From positions 21,067,252 through 21,131,251 of the forward strand of contig JAJEKV010000018.1 of the NCBI GenBank assembly GCA_021234155.1: a stretch of DNA of 64,000 nucleotides, read 5' to 3'. Positions 37,851 through 48,903 of this stretch are shown one piece after another (position 1 is the first letter of the stretch; every line of letters begins with the position of its first letter). Source of the DNA: Isoetes taiwanensis (taxonomy: Eukaryota > Streptophyta > Lycopodiopsida > Isoetales > Isoetaceae). Below the pieces are notes generated by a model, which was not told the origin of the DNA, did no database searches, and worked only from the letters and a program-made list of their open reading frames with translations. The translations under genes were made by a program, and so were the position numbers.

Positions 37851-39645
37851 ATGTCAAAAGCCAAGATCAGTGGGGCTGGATCCTCTAGGGTAAGGGATAA
37901 CATAGAAGATGAAGAATGGACCCAAATCTTCTGGCTCGATGACAGGAGGGACCAGGGATGGAAATTGCTCAAAGAAATTCATATAGGGCTTGAAATTATC
38001 AAGGATCAGCAGAGGGCGGCTGCGGTGTGCATGGGTGTTCAAGAAGAGGTAGCTATCACAGCATGCAAGGAAAAAATGGTCATGTTAGACAGAGATTACC
38101 TGGAAGGAAGAGCCAATGACAGAGATTGGATATGGAATATGTGGGGTTTTGCACAAGAAATGGACACTGCTCTGTATAAACTCATAACGGTAAAACAAGG
38201 ACATACTGAAACTGATTGTTGTAGCCTAAAAAACAGTATCTTCAGGGCTTCCATGGACGAAATGTTAGCCAAGGTTAAGGACCTTATTATCCGCTGGGAC
38301 GAACTGAAAGGGGCTACCAAGGCAAGCATCCGGTTGATCAGAAGATGGGAAGGCGCGGAAGATCATGTCATTGAAAGGCACCGAAGGGATTTCAGAGCAA
38401 CCTTAAAAAAGAAGAAATGGCGACCTCCTTGGAAGTTTACCAAACAAAGCTCAAGAAAAATGCTAAAAAATGCAGTATCAAAGATAGCAATGGCTTTTTC
38501 AATCCGATGGAGGTCAATACCTGCGATTGCGAGAACTGCCAGGAGGTCAAGCTATTGGGACTCAATGAAGTGAAGACAAAATTAAAAGATGACAAGATCA
38601 GCAATTCAGTCCCGGTCATGGGTAAAGGAGACAAAGCCAAAGGTTTGAACTCTCCTTTATCTTATAAAAATGTGCTTCTGAAAGATGTCTCTCTGGATTC
38701 CTCTAAGTTCTCTGGTTCTAATAATAAATATAACAGTGATTTCATTGATCTTTTTGAGGTCCAGGATCTCTCTGCTATTGACACTTTTTCCAGAAAGGCT
38801 ATCTTGCTCCATTTCCCAATCAAGTGCCCATCTCAAAATGATGTTAAGCTCTGGATTACCAAGAACCAACATATTGACAACAAAACTTTCCAGGTTGTGT
38901 GTAAAGATGAAATCAGTGTCCATTCTATTCTTAGAAGGAAACTTGATTTCATCTCCAACTCCCCCTTTTACATTATGAGATGGACTCCCGATTTTATTCC
39001 CGGGATCTGACAACCATCTCCAATTGTTTAGGCGAGGTCCTCGAGGTAAGCCTACCTCAAACCAACTATCCATCCGTATGCATATCCAAGCCTATATCTT
39101 CGGAATGGCGTAGGAATCTCAAGACCAGAATCAGTGCTGAGGGTTTTATGGATCTCAAGATCACTTATTCCAAAACTCCGGTCCTGACTCCTAGTCTCAA
39201 AAACAAAGGCCCTGTGTACCAGGAAGAAATCAGACAAGTGGGGGTCCCCAAAGAGAAAAAAGAGGAGAAGGATTTCAGTGGGAGTAACTCTCACAACCAG
39301 GATATGGACAGAAATGGGAATATAAATTTGATCAGGGATGTTGAATCCAATAAGCAAGACCCTCAAATGAAATTCAATATTAATAAGGATATGGTGGTCA
39401 CCCTGGAAAATATTAACATATCAGTCAAAATTGACACAGGTGACATCTTCCTATCTAGGCCTAAACCTCCTGATCCCCCTCAGAAATGGGAGACTACCAA
39501 ATTTGATCAGATAATTGAAGAGCTCCTGGATACTGAGAATGAAGGTTGGAAAGTGATTGATAGGAAAAAAGGAAGAGGTAAGAAAAAATTTTATCAGGGT
39601 CCTAGCAGGGCCAGCCCGAGAAAATCCACCATCCAGGCGGGATAG
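37851..39645 (+). pseudogene. LINE ORF1 (DUF4283-like), two frameshifts
   Basis: Starting at the ATG at 37851 (MSKAKISGAGSSRVRDNIED), the protein runs through a helical N-terminal half to about 38500, shifts frame (overlapping segment from 38417), and continues through the DUF4283-like part: SRKAILLHFPIKCPSQNDVK, FQVVCKDEISVHSILRRKL and FYIMRWTPDFIPG (38790-39008). A second shift near 38990 leads into the C-terminal segment to 39645, which ends in a basic KKGRGKKKFYQG tail. ORF1 proteins of plant L1 elements bind the element RNA. The CCHC knuckle that often follows DUF4283 is not seen. Only 17 bases separate it from ORF2. Confidence 0.8.
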
Positions 39646-39662
39646 GTGGTAGGGAAGTATAG

Positions 39663-42600
39663 GTGTTGATGGATAAGAGCATAAATTGTGTAACCTGGAA
39701 TCTCCAGGGAATCAATAACTGTATTAAAAGAGATAGGTTGAAGGTTTGCATCTCCACCCTCAACCCTGATATTTTATTCATTCAAGAGCATAAAATTCAT
39801 GATGATAATCATAAGATCATTATCGGTAAAACTCTTCCTCCAGGGTATGATCTCTGGTCTATTCCTGCTAATGATTCCTCTGCAGGCATTGCTGTGATCT
39901 GGAAGAATAGCCTCAACATCTCGGACATTTACATGGTTAATGGTAGAAATGGTAGATGGCAAATCATGCTATGTAACTTATTTAAAATTAGGGTAGCTTT
40001 AGTTAATATCTATGCTTTTAATAATCCAAGTGATAGGGTTTGAATTTGGAATCTGGTAAAAAATAGCCTTGACAATATGGAATTTGATGAGTGTATCCTG
40101 GGTGGTGATTTGAATATGGTAACTAACGAATTTATGAAGAATAAGAATTTCAGGCCCCTGGGAGCTCAGGAAAATAATGCTTGGAGGAATCTTATCAGCA
40201 GCCATAACCTGATGCTGGCAAGAACTAAGCCTAACTCCTATAGTTGGACTGACAAGAGAAGTGATCCTACACTCTGCCTTCATGACAGGTTCTATCTATC
40301 TGAAAACCTCTGGAATTGTAGTAACAGGGTTATTAATCTGGAAGGATATACCCTATCCGACCATTATCCTCAGCAGATGATGATCTCAGACAAAAATACC
40401 AATAATAGAAAAAGAAAGACTTATTTTAACCTGAACTCTAATCTCTTGGATTAGGAAGATTTTTTGGTTAGGTTGCAACAGGTTATCTCCAGATTCCCGA
40501 AACCCATGGGACCTTCAGGGTGGATGTTTTGGTGGATTACTGTATCTAAAGCCATTAAGAACTGGCTTAAGGAGTGGGGCAAAGAGATTCACAGGCAAAA
40601 AATGGCAACTCTCCAAAACTTGAGGGATTCCCTTCCTCAAGCTCATGAATCAATCAAGGACAATATTAGAGCTGAGATTGAGAGGGAGGAAATCAGAATA
40701 GCTCAGGGATGGAGACTTAAGGCTAAGATTAGAGAAATCAAAGAGGATGAAAGAGGCAGCTCAAAGTTTTTCTTTGCCAAGGCAAAGGGTAGAATAAAGA
40801 GAAATCATATCTTTGACGTTAAGGTCGGGGATGAAACTATTACAGATGAGGAACAGATCAAAAAGGCTGCCTCAGAGCATTTCACGAACATCATGGGAAC
40901 CAATCATGACAGCCATTTCAACAGGATGGATGATTTCATAAATATTGAGCCCAAGGTTATGGCTGAAGACAATGATACCCTGAACAGGCCTTTTACCAAC
41001 GCTGAGATTCTCCTCACTGCCCGGGAGATGGACAAAGGCAAGACCCCTGGGCCAGATGGCCTACCAGTGGAATTCTTCCTGAAATCCTGGCCTATCTTGG
41101 GAGATTGTATTACGAGCTTAGCCAACGAATTCAGGGACAAGAAATATTTGGATGCCAGGATCAATACAAGCCTTATCACGCTCATCCCCAAGGTGGACAT
41201 GCCAGCATCCTTTTCGGATTATAGACCGATCTCCCTCTCCAATGTGATCTACAAGCTGATCTCGGGTACCATAGCTCGGAGACTCAAACTAGTGCTGGAC
41301 AGAATAATAAGCTCCTCCCAAGCAGCTTATCTTAAAGATAGGTTTATACTGGACAACGTTGTTACTGCCATTCTGGAACTCAATTGGGCAAAGGACTCCA
41401 AACAGGATATTGCCCTAATCAAATTGGACATCACCAAAGCCTTTGATACTGTAAGTTGGAATTTTCTTTTTAAATGTTGCAGTGCTCTGGGGTTCTCCAA
41501 TGAGGTAATCCTGATCTTTAGAGCTATTCTTTCTAATTCAAGGTCTTCAGTCCTGATTAATGGGGAGTGCAACCCCTTTTTCCCTCTAAAGAGAGGCATG
41601 AAACAAGGGTGCCCTTTAGCCCCCTTTCTCTTTCTTATTATCATGGAAGCTCTTCACTGTAAATTGGAAGAAGCCACAAATTCTAACCTGATCCAGGGGC
41701 TTAACCTTCCTACTAATGAAGAAGGAATGGATCAAATTTTGAATGGGCATTTTGCAGATGACACTTTCATTTTGGTTTCTATGGATAATCAATCGATCAT
41801 CAACACTCAAGCCATTCTGGAGATATTTGGTACTGTATCCGGATGCAAAATTAATCCCATTAAATCGAAGGTTATGTCCAGAGATCAGGTAAAAGGAGAA
41901 CAAACGGCTGATCTCCTTGGCTGTAAGTATATTCTCCCAACCAATTCATCTAAGATTCTGGGTATCCCTTATGCTCTTAAAGGAAGTCCCTCTGATGTAT
42001 GGACAGAGATCATCGAGAAATTCCAAAAAAAGGTAGACAATCTTAACTCTAAGTATATCTCCAAACAGGGCAGGGCGATCATTGCTAACTCTGTTATTTC
42101 TTCATCTCATGTCTACCAGTCCTCTGTCATTCTTGCACCCAAGAAAGTCTCTAATAAGTTGCAGAGTATCATTGGCAAATTCATCTCTTGTGGCCAAAAC
42201 AGAAGATGTTGGGTCCCGGTAGCCATGACGGAGTGTTGCAAAAAGAAGATAGATGGCGGTCTGGGGGTTATTAATATTGAGAAACAGGGTCTAGCTCTAA
42301 CAGCCAAGTATTTTTTTAAAGCTGCTCACAATCTGATCAAGCACCCAATTTCCATCATCATCAGACATTACCTTAGGAAATGTTGGTCCTTTGGTTGGAG
42401 ACAGCTAAGAGTAATTCTTCCCCACTCAATTTATTTCCCCTTCACAGCCCCTAGTTCCACCCCTGCCCTTATTAAGAAGTGGATCAAAGCCTGGAATTTG
42501 GTTAGGGGGGTGTTTGAATGGAAGGGAGGTCTTTCTGTGGACCAGTCCATTTTTTGGAATCCAGCTATTCTTACCAATAACCCTTCTCTTTGTTTAGCTT

Positions 42601-43327
42601 GTCACTTCCCAGATCAGGCTAAGCTATGGTGTTCTAAAGGAGTTATTCTGATCAGGGATATGTACAATGAGGATGGGATCATCCCTTTTAGGGAGTCGGC
42701 TCTAGCCACAGCAGGAGAAGTATGCGAGAATCTTTACAATAACATATGCACCACCTTGCTTCAAGGAATTTGGTCCAATAGTGGAGACAACTGGAACTAC
42801 CATGGAAAGACAGTGTTATCAGTCAAAATGGCATACAGATTTCTCACAAGGGATCTTACTATGTCTATCCATGATAAATGGCAAATTGGTGCAGACAGAT
42901 GTGCGACGGAAACCTCAAATTCATGTGGTCAAGCCCAATCTACCCCAAAATTAAGTCCTTTATGTGGCAATTATGGCATAAGGCCCTTGCGACAAACAGC
43001 AAGAGATACAGAATGCAATTGGCTGATTCAGACGTTTGTCCGAGGTGTTTGGGGCAAAAAGAGGATGAGGACCACCTTTTCCGGGGGTGTTTGTGGTTAG
43101 AGTGGGTGCTGGAATTAGCATCCAATATCCTCGGTTATAGTATCAACTCCTTTAACTCTCTGGAATTCTTTTTACCTGACAATCCAAATGATTGGAGAAT
43201 CTATATTTTGCTATGGAGGATTTGGAAAGGGCGTAATTCACTCATATTCAATCAGGAAATTATTCACCTAGAGGCGGTCATCAAGCAGATCATATATGAC
43301 ATTAATTGGATTTATGATGCCACTTAA
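39663..43327 (+). pseudogene. LINE ORF2: endonuclease, reverse transcriptase, zf-RVT; two stops and one frameshift
   Basis: One frame from 39663 to about 42890 is broken only by TGA at 40041 and TAG at 40452. The apurinic-type endonuclease has TWNLQGINN, ILFIQEHKI, ALVNIYAFN and LGGDLNMV. RT blocks follow: GKTPGPDGLPVEFF (about 41040), YRPISLSNVIYKLIS, ALIKLDITKAFDTVSW (about 41420), KRGMKQGCPLAPFLF (about 41590) and the catalytic HFADDTFILVS (about 41750), FADD being a usual plant LINE variant. A frameshift near 42890 leads into the C-terminal zf-RVT region (SFMWQLWHKALATNSKRYRM, then CPRCLGQKEDEDHLFRGC) to 43327. ORF2 would nick target DNA and copy the element RNA. With three lesions this copy cannot encode the full protein. 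Confidence 0.92.
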
Positions 43328-43873
43328 TTTATACTTACAGCTTTCTGTTCGATTTCAGGAATTATCTATGTATTGGTGCGAAAGATCAAATGGAGAAGAA
43401 CCGACCCTTTTACCAATATGGAGTGGCTTAAGGTCTTTGGACCTCCAAATCTGTTCGGGCATGAAGAACCATGCTCATGCAATTGCTGCTGCGACCAGAA
43501 CTATGACGTCAGAAGAATTCTATTGTGTGAAGCCAAGGATAATACATGAAGATTCAACATGGCCAAGGCGGGATCATGTCTCTGCACATATTGTGTTCTT
43601 ACCATTATGGTCAGGGGGAGGGGACGGAAAATCAACAATTTCCATCTCAAATCCCCATTCTAGTACGCTAAAACATGCTCTCTATGATAGATCCAGTCTC
43701 TCTCAGGGGAAACTCAAATTTCAGGACTTAACTGTTTTCATCTTTAAAACTTTATTCTCTTATACATGATATGGGTTATACTTCCCTGTAAAAAGTAAAA
43801 TTTTGTAACTTTTTATACATATAAATATACATATCGGCCTTCAATAAAAAAAAAAAAAAAAAAAAAAAAAAAA

Positions 43874-43889
43874 GATAATCTCAAAACTC
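43874..43889. repeat. Right target-site duplication of the L1-like LINE
   Basis: Identical to 37115-37130 and directly abuts the poly-A tail. Confidence 0.95.
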
Positions 43890-44034
43890 TGAATGTGAAT
43901 ATTTTCTTGAACAATTGAATGTGAATATTTTCTTCAAGACTTTAATGTGAACACTGGAACACTTGAATGTAATTTTGGCTTTTGAGTTAGCGTAATTTTA
44001 TTGTTTTATGACAGTGCAATGGCTCAATGCACCA

Positions 44035-44350
44035 AAGTTTAATGTTTCAAAGCTTCCACCAAAGTTTCAACACCAAAGTTTAATGTTTACACTGTTCCAA
44101 GACATATTTCAATGGTTAAGGGCTATGATAAATAATATATTCATAATTTCAATGGTCGGGCGGACGCGGGATCCCGGAGGAGGGGATCCCGTTTTAATTG
44201 TTGTGTGATCCCGGAGGACAGGATCACCAAGCAAGCGGACGCGGGATCCCGGAGGAGGGGATCCCACACGTATTTTTATTACTTTTTTATCCTATGGTCT
44301 AAGGCTCAATGGTCTAAACTCTAAACATTTTATCCTATGATCGACTTTAC
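44035..44350 (+). repeat. 3' module copy 1 (after the Ulp1-type gene) with GGGATCCC array
   Basis: AT-rich sequence containing CAATGGTTAAGGGCTATGAT, then a GC-rich insert (44157-44272) of GGGATCCC-GGAGGAG-GGGATCCC and GTGATCCCG-GAGGA-type hairpins, then ATCCTATGGTCTAAG. The same order recurs at 45150-45640 after the next gene. Copy 1 has about one and a half 75-bp units; copy 2 has four. Confidence 0.85.
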
Positions 44351-44416
44351 CCTTAGAAATTGAAATCATGGCTTAACCGTTGTACAACGGATAGTACAAC
44401 GGTTGATTCATGAGTC

Positions 44417-44424
44417 TATATATA
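44417..44424 (+). promoter_or_regulatory. TATA box of the unknown passenger gene
   Basis: TATATATA lies about 97 bases before the ATG at 44521, placing transcription start near 44450. The context (GAGTCTATATATACCC) is a textbook plant TATA box. It lies between the GATC array and the gene, so the gene appears to have its own promoter inside the transposon. Confidence 0.6.
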
Positions 44425-44520
44425 CCCTTGCCTCACTTGTTCTTGGTAGAAAGTTAGTTGGTTTCAGTTGAGTTCAGTAGCAGTCGAGTTCATTTGCTTA
44501 CTGTTCAAGCCAAGTGACAG

Positions 44521-45114
44521 ATGGTGAGGACCCGACAACAGCTTGTTGAGAGCAGTGCTATCAATGCCCACAGTCTTGAGGATATTCTCGTCCACTTGAA
44601 TGAAATTCAGGAGGATGTGGGCCTAGAGCTCGCCCAACCTAACGGCATCAAAACGTTCAGAAGTAAGCATGTTGTTGTCTTCCTTCATATTCATGCTCTA
44701 CTTTCATATTAATCTTCTCATGATCCCCTCATGGTTCATGCAGAGACTGTAGAGAAGGGGGAATTCAGAGAGACCCCTAGGCTTCTGGACACTGATCCAG
44801 GTCGGCCAAGCCATAGGGCATTGCTTTGGGAATTGAAGAAGTGCATTATCCAGGGCAAGGCTTTGAAGCATTTGCTAGCTACGGACGTTGTCTGGGAAGG
44901 CAACACCCTAAAAGCCTGCTTCGAGGAAATGTATGCTGCACGGAGGCTGCGAAAGAAGGTTCTGATCAGGGATGTCCTAGAGGGGTCTGATCCAACCCTA
45001 TGCGATATCTTCGATCACATGATGTGGAGACTACCCTGCGGTGTGCCAGATGTAACTGAGGAGGACGTCCGGGCAGAAGCCATGGCAACAGTGCTTGAGG
45101 TAGATTCAGAGTGA
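44521..45114 (+). CDS. Intact two-exon gene of unknown function inside the Mutator-like element
   Basis: Exon 1 is 44521-44662 and exon 2 is 44744-45114. The 81-bp intron is GTAAGC...TGCAG, and splicing rebuilds a Lys codon and keeps one frame, giving 170 residues with no lesion. The N-terminus (MVRTRQQLVESSAINAHSLE) precedes a predicted amphipathic helix (ILVHLNEIQEDVGLE). The second exon has a charged helical core (RALLWELKKCIIQGKALKHL, EEMYAARRLRKKVLIRDVLE) and an acidic end (EEDVRAEAMATVLEVDSE). No signal peptide, membrane segment or metal-binding motif is seen. I do not recognise the family. Its neighbours in the element (Ulp1-type gene, transposase) are broken while this is open, which may mean recent capture, selection or simply its small size. 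A TATA box lies upstream. Confidence 0.7.
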
Positions 45115-45149
45115 ATCCGAATTGGAATGTCAGTTTTAAGCCATTGTAT

Positions 45150-45640
45150 TAAGTTCAATGTTTCAAAGCTTATTACAAGTAATACTTCAATGTTTCCACT
45201 ATTCCAAAACATATTTCAATGATTATTCCAAGACATATTTCAATGGTTAAGGGATATGATAAATAATATATTAACATATTCAATGCTGTGATCCCGGAGG
45301 ACGGAATCACCAGGCAGGCGGACGCGGGATCCCGGAGGAGGGGATCCCATTTTAATTAGTGTGTGATCCCGGAGGACAGGATCACCAGGCAGGCGGACGC
45401 GGGATCCCGGGGGAGGGGATCCCGTTTTAATTAATGTGTGATCCCGGAGGACGGGATCACCAGGCAGGCGGACGCGGGATCCCGGAGGAGGGGATCCCGT
45501 TTTAATTAATTTGTGATCCCGGAGGACGGGATCACCAGGCAGGAGGACGCGGGATCTCGGAGGAGGGGATCCCCCGTACGTTTTTTTTTATTAGTTTTCT
45601 ATCCTATGGTCTAAACTCTAAACATTAAACATTTAACTCA
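45150..45640 (+). repeat. 3' module copy 2 with an exact 75-bp, four-copy GATC array
   Basis: After AT-rich sequence shared with 44035-44155, four units start at 45288, 45363, 45438 and 45513, each 75 bp apart. Each unit contains GTGATCCCG-GAGGAC-GGGATCAC, CAGGCAGGCGGACGC and GGGATCCC-GGAGGAG-GGGATCCC, then TTTTAATTA. Both halves can form hairpins. Units differ at only a few bases. The shared ATCCTATGGTCTAA sequence follows at about 45600. Confidence 0.92.
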
Positions 45641-45871
45641 AGGTTCTAACTTATCCTAACATTTAACTCCTAACATTAAACATTGATAACATTAACAATA
45701 TTTATCAATAGGTTAAGTAATAAGTAAATAGGTAAATATTGATTTATTTATACCTATTGTTTACAAGAAGGACATAGGTAAACTCTAAACTTGACCTGAA
45801 CAATTAACAAGACAATGAAGCTCATGAGGTGTCAATGAGCATTAAACAACAACAAACTCACGATGCCATTC

Positions 45872-48851
45872 TCACAACAGGCCCTCCATCTCAACTTGCT
45901 TCCAACTCTTCTTGGTTTCCTTGTCTTTCCTCTTCCCAGGAGGCTTCAGCCTTACCAAACTATTACCACACTCCTCTTCCACTGCATTAGTGGGGATACA
46001 TGTTATGGTTCTGTTAGAGTTTGTGTGGCCAACATCATCCATTCTTTCAAGCCGCGTGTCGAGTTGTCTCATGAGTGAATGGGTTGCAATTAGCATGCCG
46101 GATCTTTTTACGCCCTTGACATCACTCTAGCAATGACTTCTTGTAAAGATCTCTTTGTCTTATCCAGGTTAATCCTTGTCTCCTTTTGAGAGGGAGACTC
46201 GTCCAAGCTTACAATCTCAACCACATCTTCATATGTGGTTTCCTCCCCATGAAAGGCCCCATGATCCTCACATGGCCTCAAGTAGTCCATGCCCCCACCA
46301 ATTGTCCCATATTGGGATCCAAGCACCTGTAAAAGATCTTGATCCCTGTAGTTGCCCAACATTTGCATGACCTTAACTTGGTGCTTACATAAGTTGCCCT
46401 TGGCTCCCCAGGGGACGATCCAAAGATGCCCGGTTCTTGTGTGCCCCTTCACAAAGTATGGTCCTTGCCCTAGAGTGCGTTCACTTTGCATACGCCTCAC
46501 CTTCTTCGGGTTAGTGAATGTGACTGTTCATCGCCCAATATGGCTTTGTACTATCTCTTCCCGGGAGGTGTTCACCACAAACCCCCGCTTCCTTCATGGA
46601 CCTAGATGACAAGAGAATTATATTCTTGCAAAATCAAAACAAAGGCTACAAAAAGATGATTAGAAGTTATATACGATGTATGCCATGTGTGTCTCCACGT
46701 TGTTGGTTAGAATGTAGAGGAGCCAATCAATCCTCCGTCCTCGGAGTGCTCATTTTGAAATGCCCAGGCGCCTTTTCAAGGCACAATGCCATGCCTCTAT
46801 GGCTGCATTAGTCTCTTGGTTGGAGTGAGGGTACATCCTTGTAGCCAATACTCATTGGCAAATGTTTTTGGTCCACTCCTTACTCATGTAAGCCGCCAAC
46901 TTGGGGTATTGAGGATACTTCCTCAATATGTCTTCCAATTTCCTAGTTGCCTCCCTCCCTTCGCCTCCCTATATACATTGTCCCCTAGAGGACCTTCATC
47001 ATGTACATAATGTAACCAAGTTCCTTGAACAGATCGTTACGTGCCACCTTGTTCTTGATGTTCTTCTGCAACCACTTGATCAAAGCCCTCCTCACGTGCC
47101 ATATGCAAATTTGCACGAGCACACTAGGAAAAACCTATGAAAATAAACAATGTTAGTACAGTTATGATTTGCTTCCAAGGATTAGAGTTTGACAAGTTAC
47201 TTTTTTCACGGCCTTTATCTCAGCATGGGCATCATCTGTAATGATGCAAGAAGGTTGCCAATCAGGATCATCTCGGCATAAGGACTCCTTTAGTGCTTGC
47301 ATCCACTTTGTTATAGCTCCACTCTTTTGAGAATTGGTAATAACGTAAGCCAATGGTAAACCATTGGAATACTCATCAAAGGCGATAAGTGTGAAAAGAT
47401 AGAACCTGCATTAAACCATACACAATAATCAAATCAACACACAATAAAAGTTGAGGAAGAACCGCACCTCTTGTCGTTTGTTTGGAAAGTAGAGTCCATG
47501 CAAATGGCTCTGTTCTTGCCAAATCTCAACATGGACTCCCTTTGGATTAGAGTCATAACTCCTAATTGAAACAAGTCTCCTTGCTCATACATGAACACAG
47601 AATCTTGATGTTGTTGAATCCACATGTCAATGCCAGTGGGAAGATCTTCATGTAGATTCCATGTGTTACGAACAACTCCCTTTTCAATATTGTACACGTC
47701 CCGAATTTTCAACACATCATCCCTACATATGCTTTCCTGTCCATTCACTTCAAGTCTCAACCTCCACCTCTCTTCATGCATGTTCATGACACTACGTGGC
47801 GTGTGCCATTGGACAAGCTTCTCTCTTACCCATTCCCCCAATTCTTGTGAGATCCAGGGTGCTAGCTTGAACTTAACTCCAGAGGATGGGTCAACAAACC
47901 TACCATGGCAAGGCAAACCTTGGATATTCTTGTGATCAAACCCATAATAAGTGATATGTGAAAATTCTGGAAGGAAATAGAGTTGCCTGATTGTGAAATG
48001 GCACTGGCAGCCCCTACGTATGCCCTTCCCCCTCTCAACCCTTTTCCTACGTGTGCCCGGTGGACGTGGTCTTTCCTCAACCACATGAGTGTTTGCTGTC
48101 TTGTCTTGAGGTCCATATGAACACCAATATCTCTATTGTGCATTACAAGTTAGTTTTGATCTACTAGGTGTAATCCTAATGACAAGCACCTCAAATGACT
48201 TAAAAAAGCAAGAATTATAATCGAACACATAATCTATTGGATGGTCCTATTGGATCTTGGACTCATGATTTAAAACACAAACACATGAATCAAACCAATA
48301 CCTCTTCAACGTCATGTAGGAATCCTTGTAGGGTCTTTTTAACACTCTCTCAGGCACTGAACTTCTTAGATAGAAATTGGCAGGTGCTTCACAATTCCTC
48401 TGCTCCCCAAGAATGAAATCTTGGACCCGGTCTGTATGGATGTAGCAAGTCCAAACAAGCATCGGCCACCCCTTGAATATCGTACAAAATGCTCTTCAGG
48501 ATACCAATGTAAGTTGCCATGATCAAACAGGCCATTTGAGGTGATTCAGCTGTATTTCAGCCCTAAAAAAAAAATACATTAAAAAGAAAATGACAATGCT
48601 TGTTTACAGCCCTTGAAGTTTGCTATGAATGAAAAAGAATACTTACCTCTTCTCTCTTCTTCTCTAACTTCGTCCATAGGCCGCTTGCGCGATACGGCCG
48701 CATTCGCTCCTCCTCCATGCCTCGCTACATCGACATCAACATGCAGCGGGGAAGAACCACACTCGGATGGTGATCCAGGAGGGTGGTCTCGAAACGTCCG
48801 CGTGTTTTCATTGTATTGGTGCGTCCGATTGCATGGGCTGGCAAAATTCAA
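45872..48851 (-). pseudogene. Mutator-like (MULE) transposase, broken
   Basis: On the minus strand a first exon (48851 to about 48648, MNFASPCNRTHQYNEN...) ends at a GTAAGT donor. The core exon (about 48130-47462) has RKRVERGKGIRRGCQCHFTI, CHGRFVDPSSGVKFKLAPWI and, at its end, AICMDSTFQTN with the first catalytic Asp. After an intron (47461-47406), LFTLIAFDEYSNGLPLAYVI and SCIITDDAHAEIKAV (about 47240) give the second Asp. The next exon has QICIWHVRRALIKWL (about 47090). A TAG stop lies near 46990. In shifted frame, ETNAAIEAWHCALK (about 46790) carries the catalytic Glu. A SWIM-like end (GNLCKHQVKVMQM, about 46390) has lost its first cysteines. The C-terminus is at 45872. The DDE triad is readable but the gene is dead. 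It would excise and insert the element by binding its TIRs. Confidence 0.8.
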
Positions 48852-48903
48852 ACTTCGACCACCTGTTTAGTCCACGGTTTGCATCTAATGGTGATCCCGG
48901 AGG

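Larger units (their letters stand above)
37131..43873 (+). mobile_element. Full-length L1-like LINE, 6743 bp, with poly-A tail and 16-bp TSD
   Basis: The element begins GAGGGGAGCCGGGGATGAAC, has a leader of about 700 bp, ORF1 (37851-39645), ORF2 (39663-43327), a 3' region with AATAAA at about 43844 and a pure A tail to 43873. Perfect 16-bp target-site duplications bracket it. The order ORF1 with DUF4283-like domain, then endonuclease-RT-zinc region, is that of plant L1 elements. It lies in the 3' flank of the Ulp1-type gene of the Mutator-like element and is therefore the youngest of the three nested layers. A perfect TSD and few coding lesions agree with a fairly recent insertion. Confidence 0.95.

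Noticed and set aside
45288-45575. CRISPR-like appearance of a regular 75-bp array
   Set aside because: Units repeat in full, with no unique spacers, in a plant transposon; they are tandem repeats.
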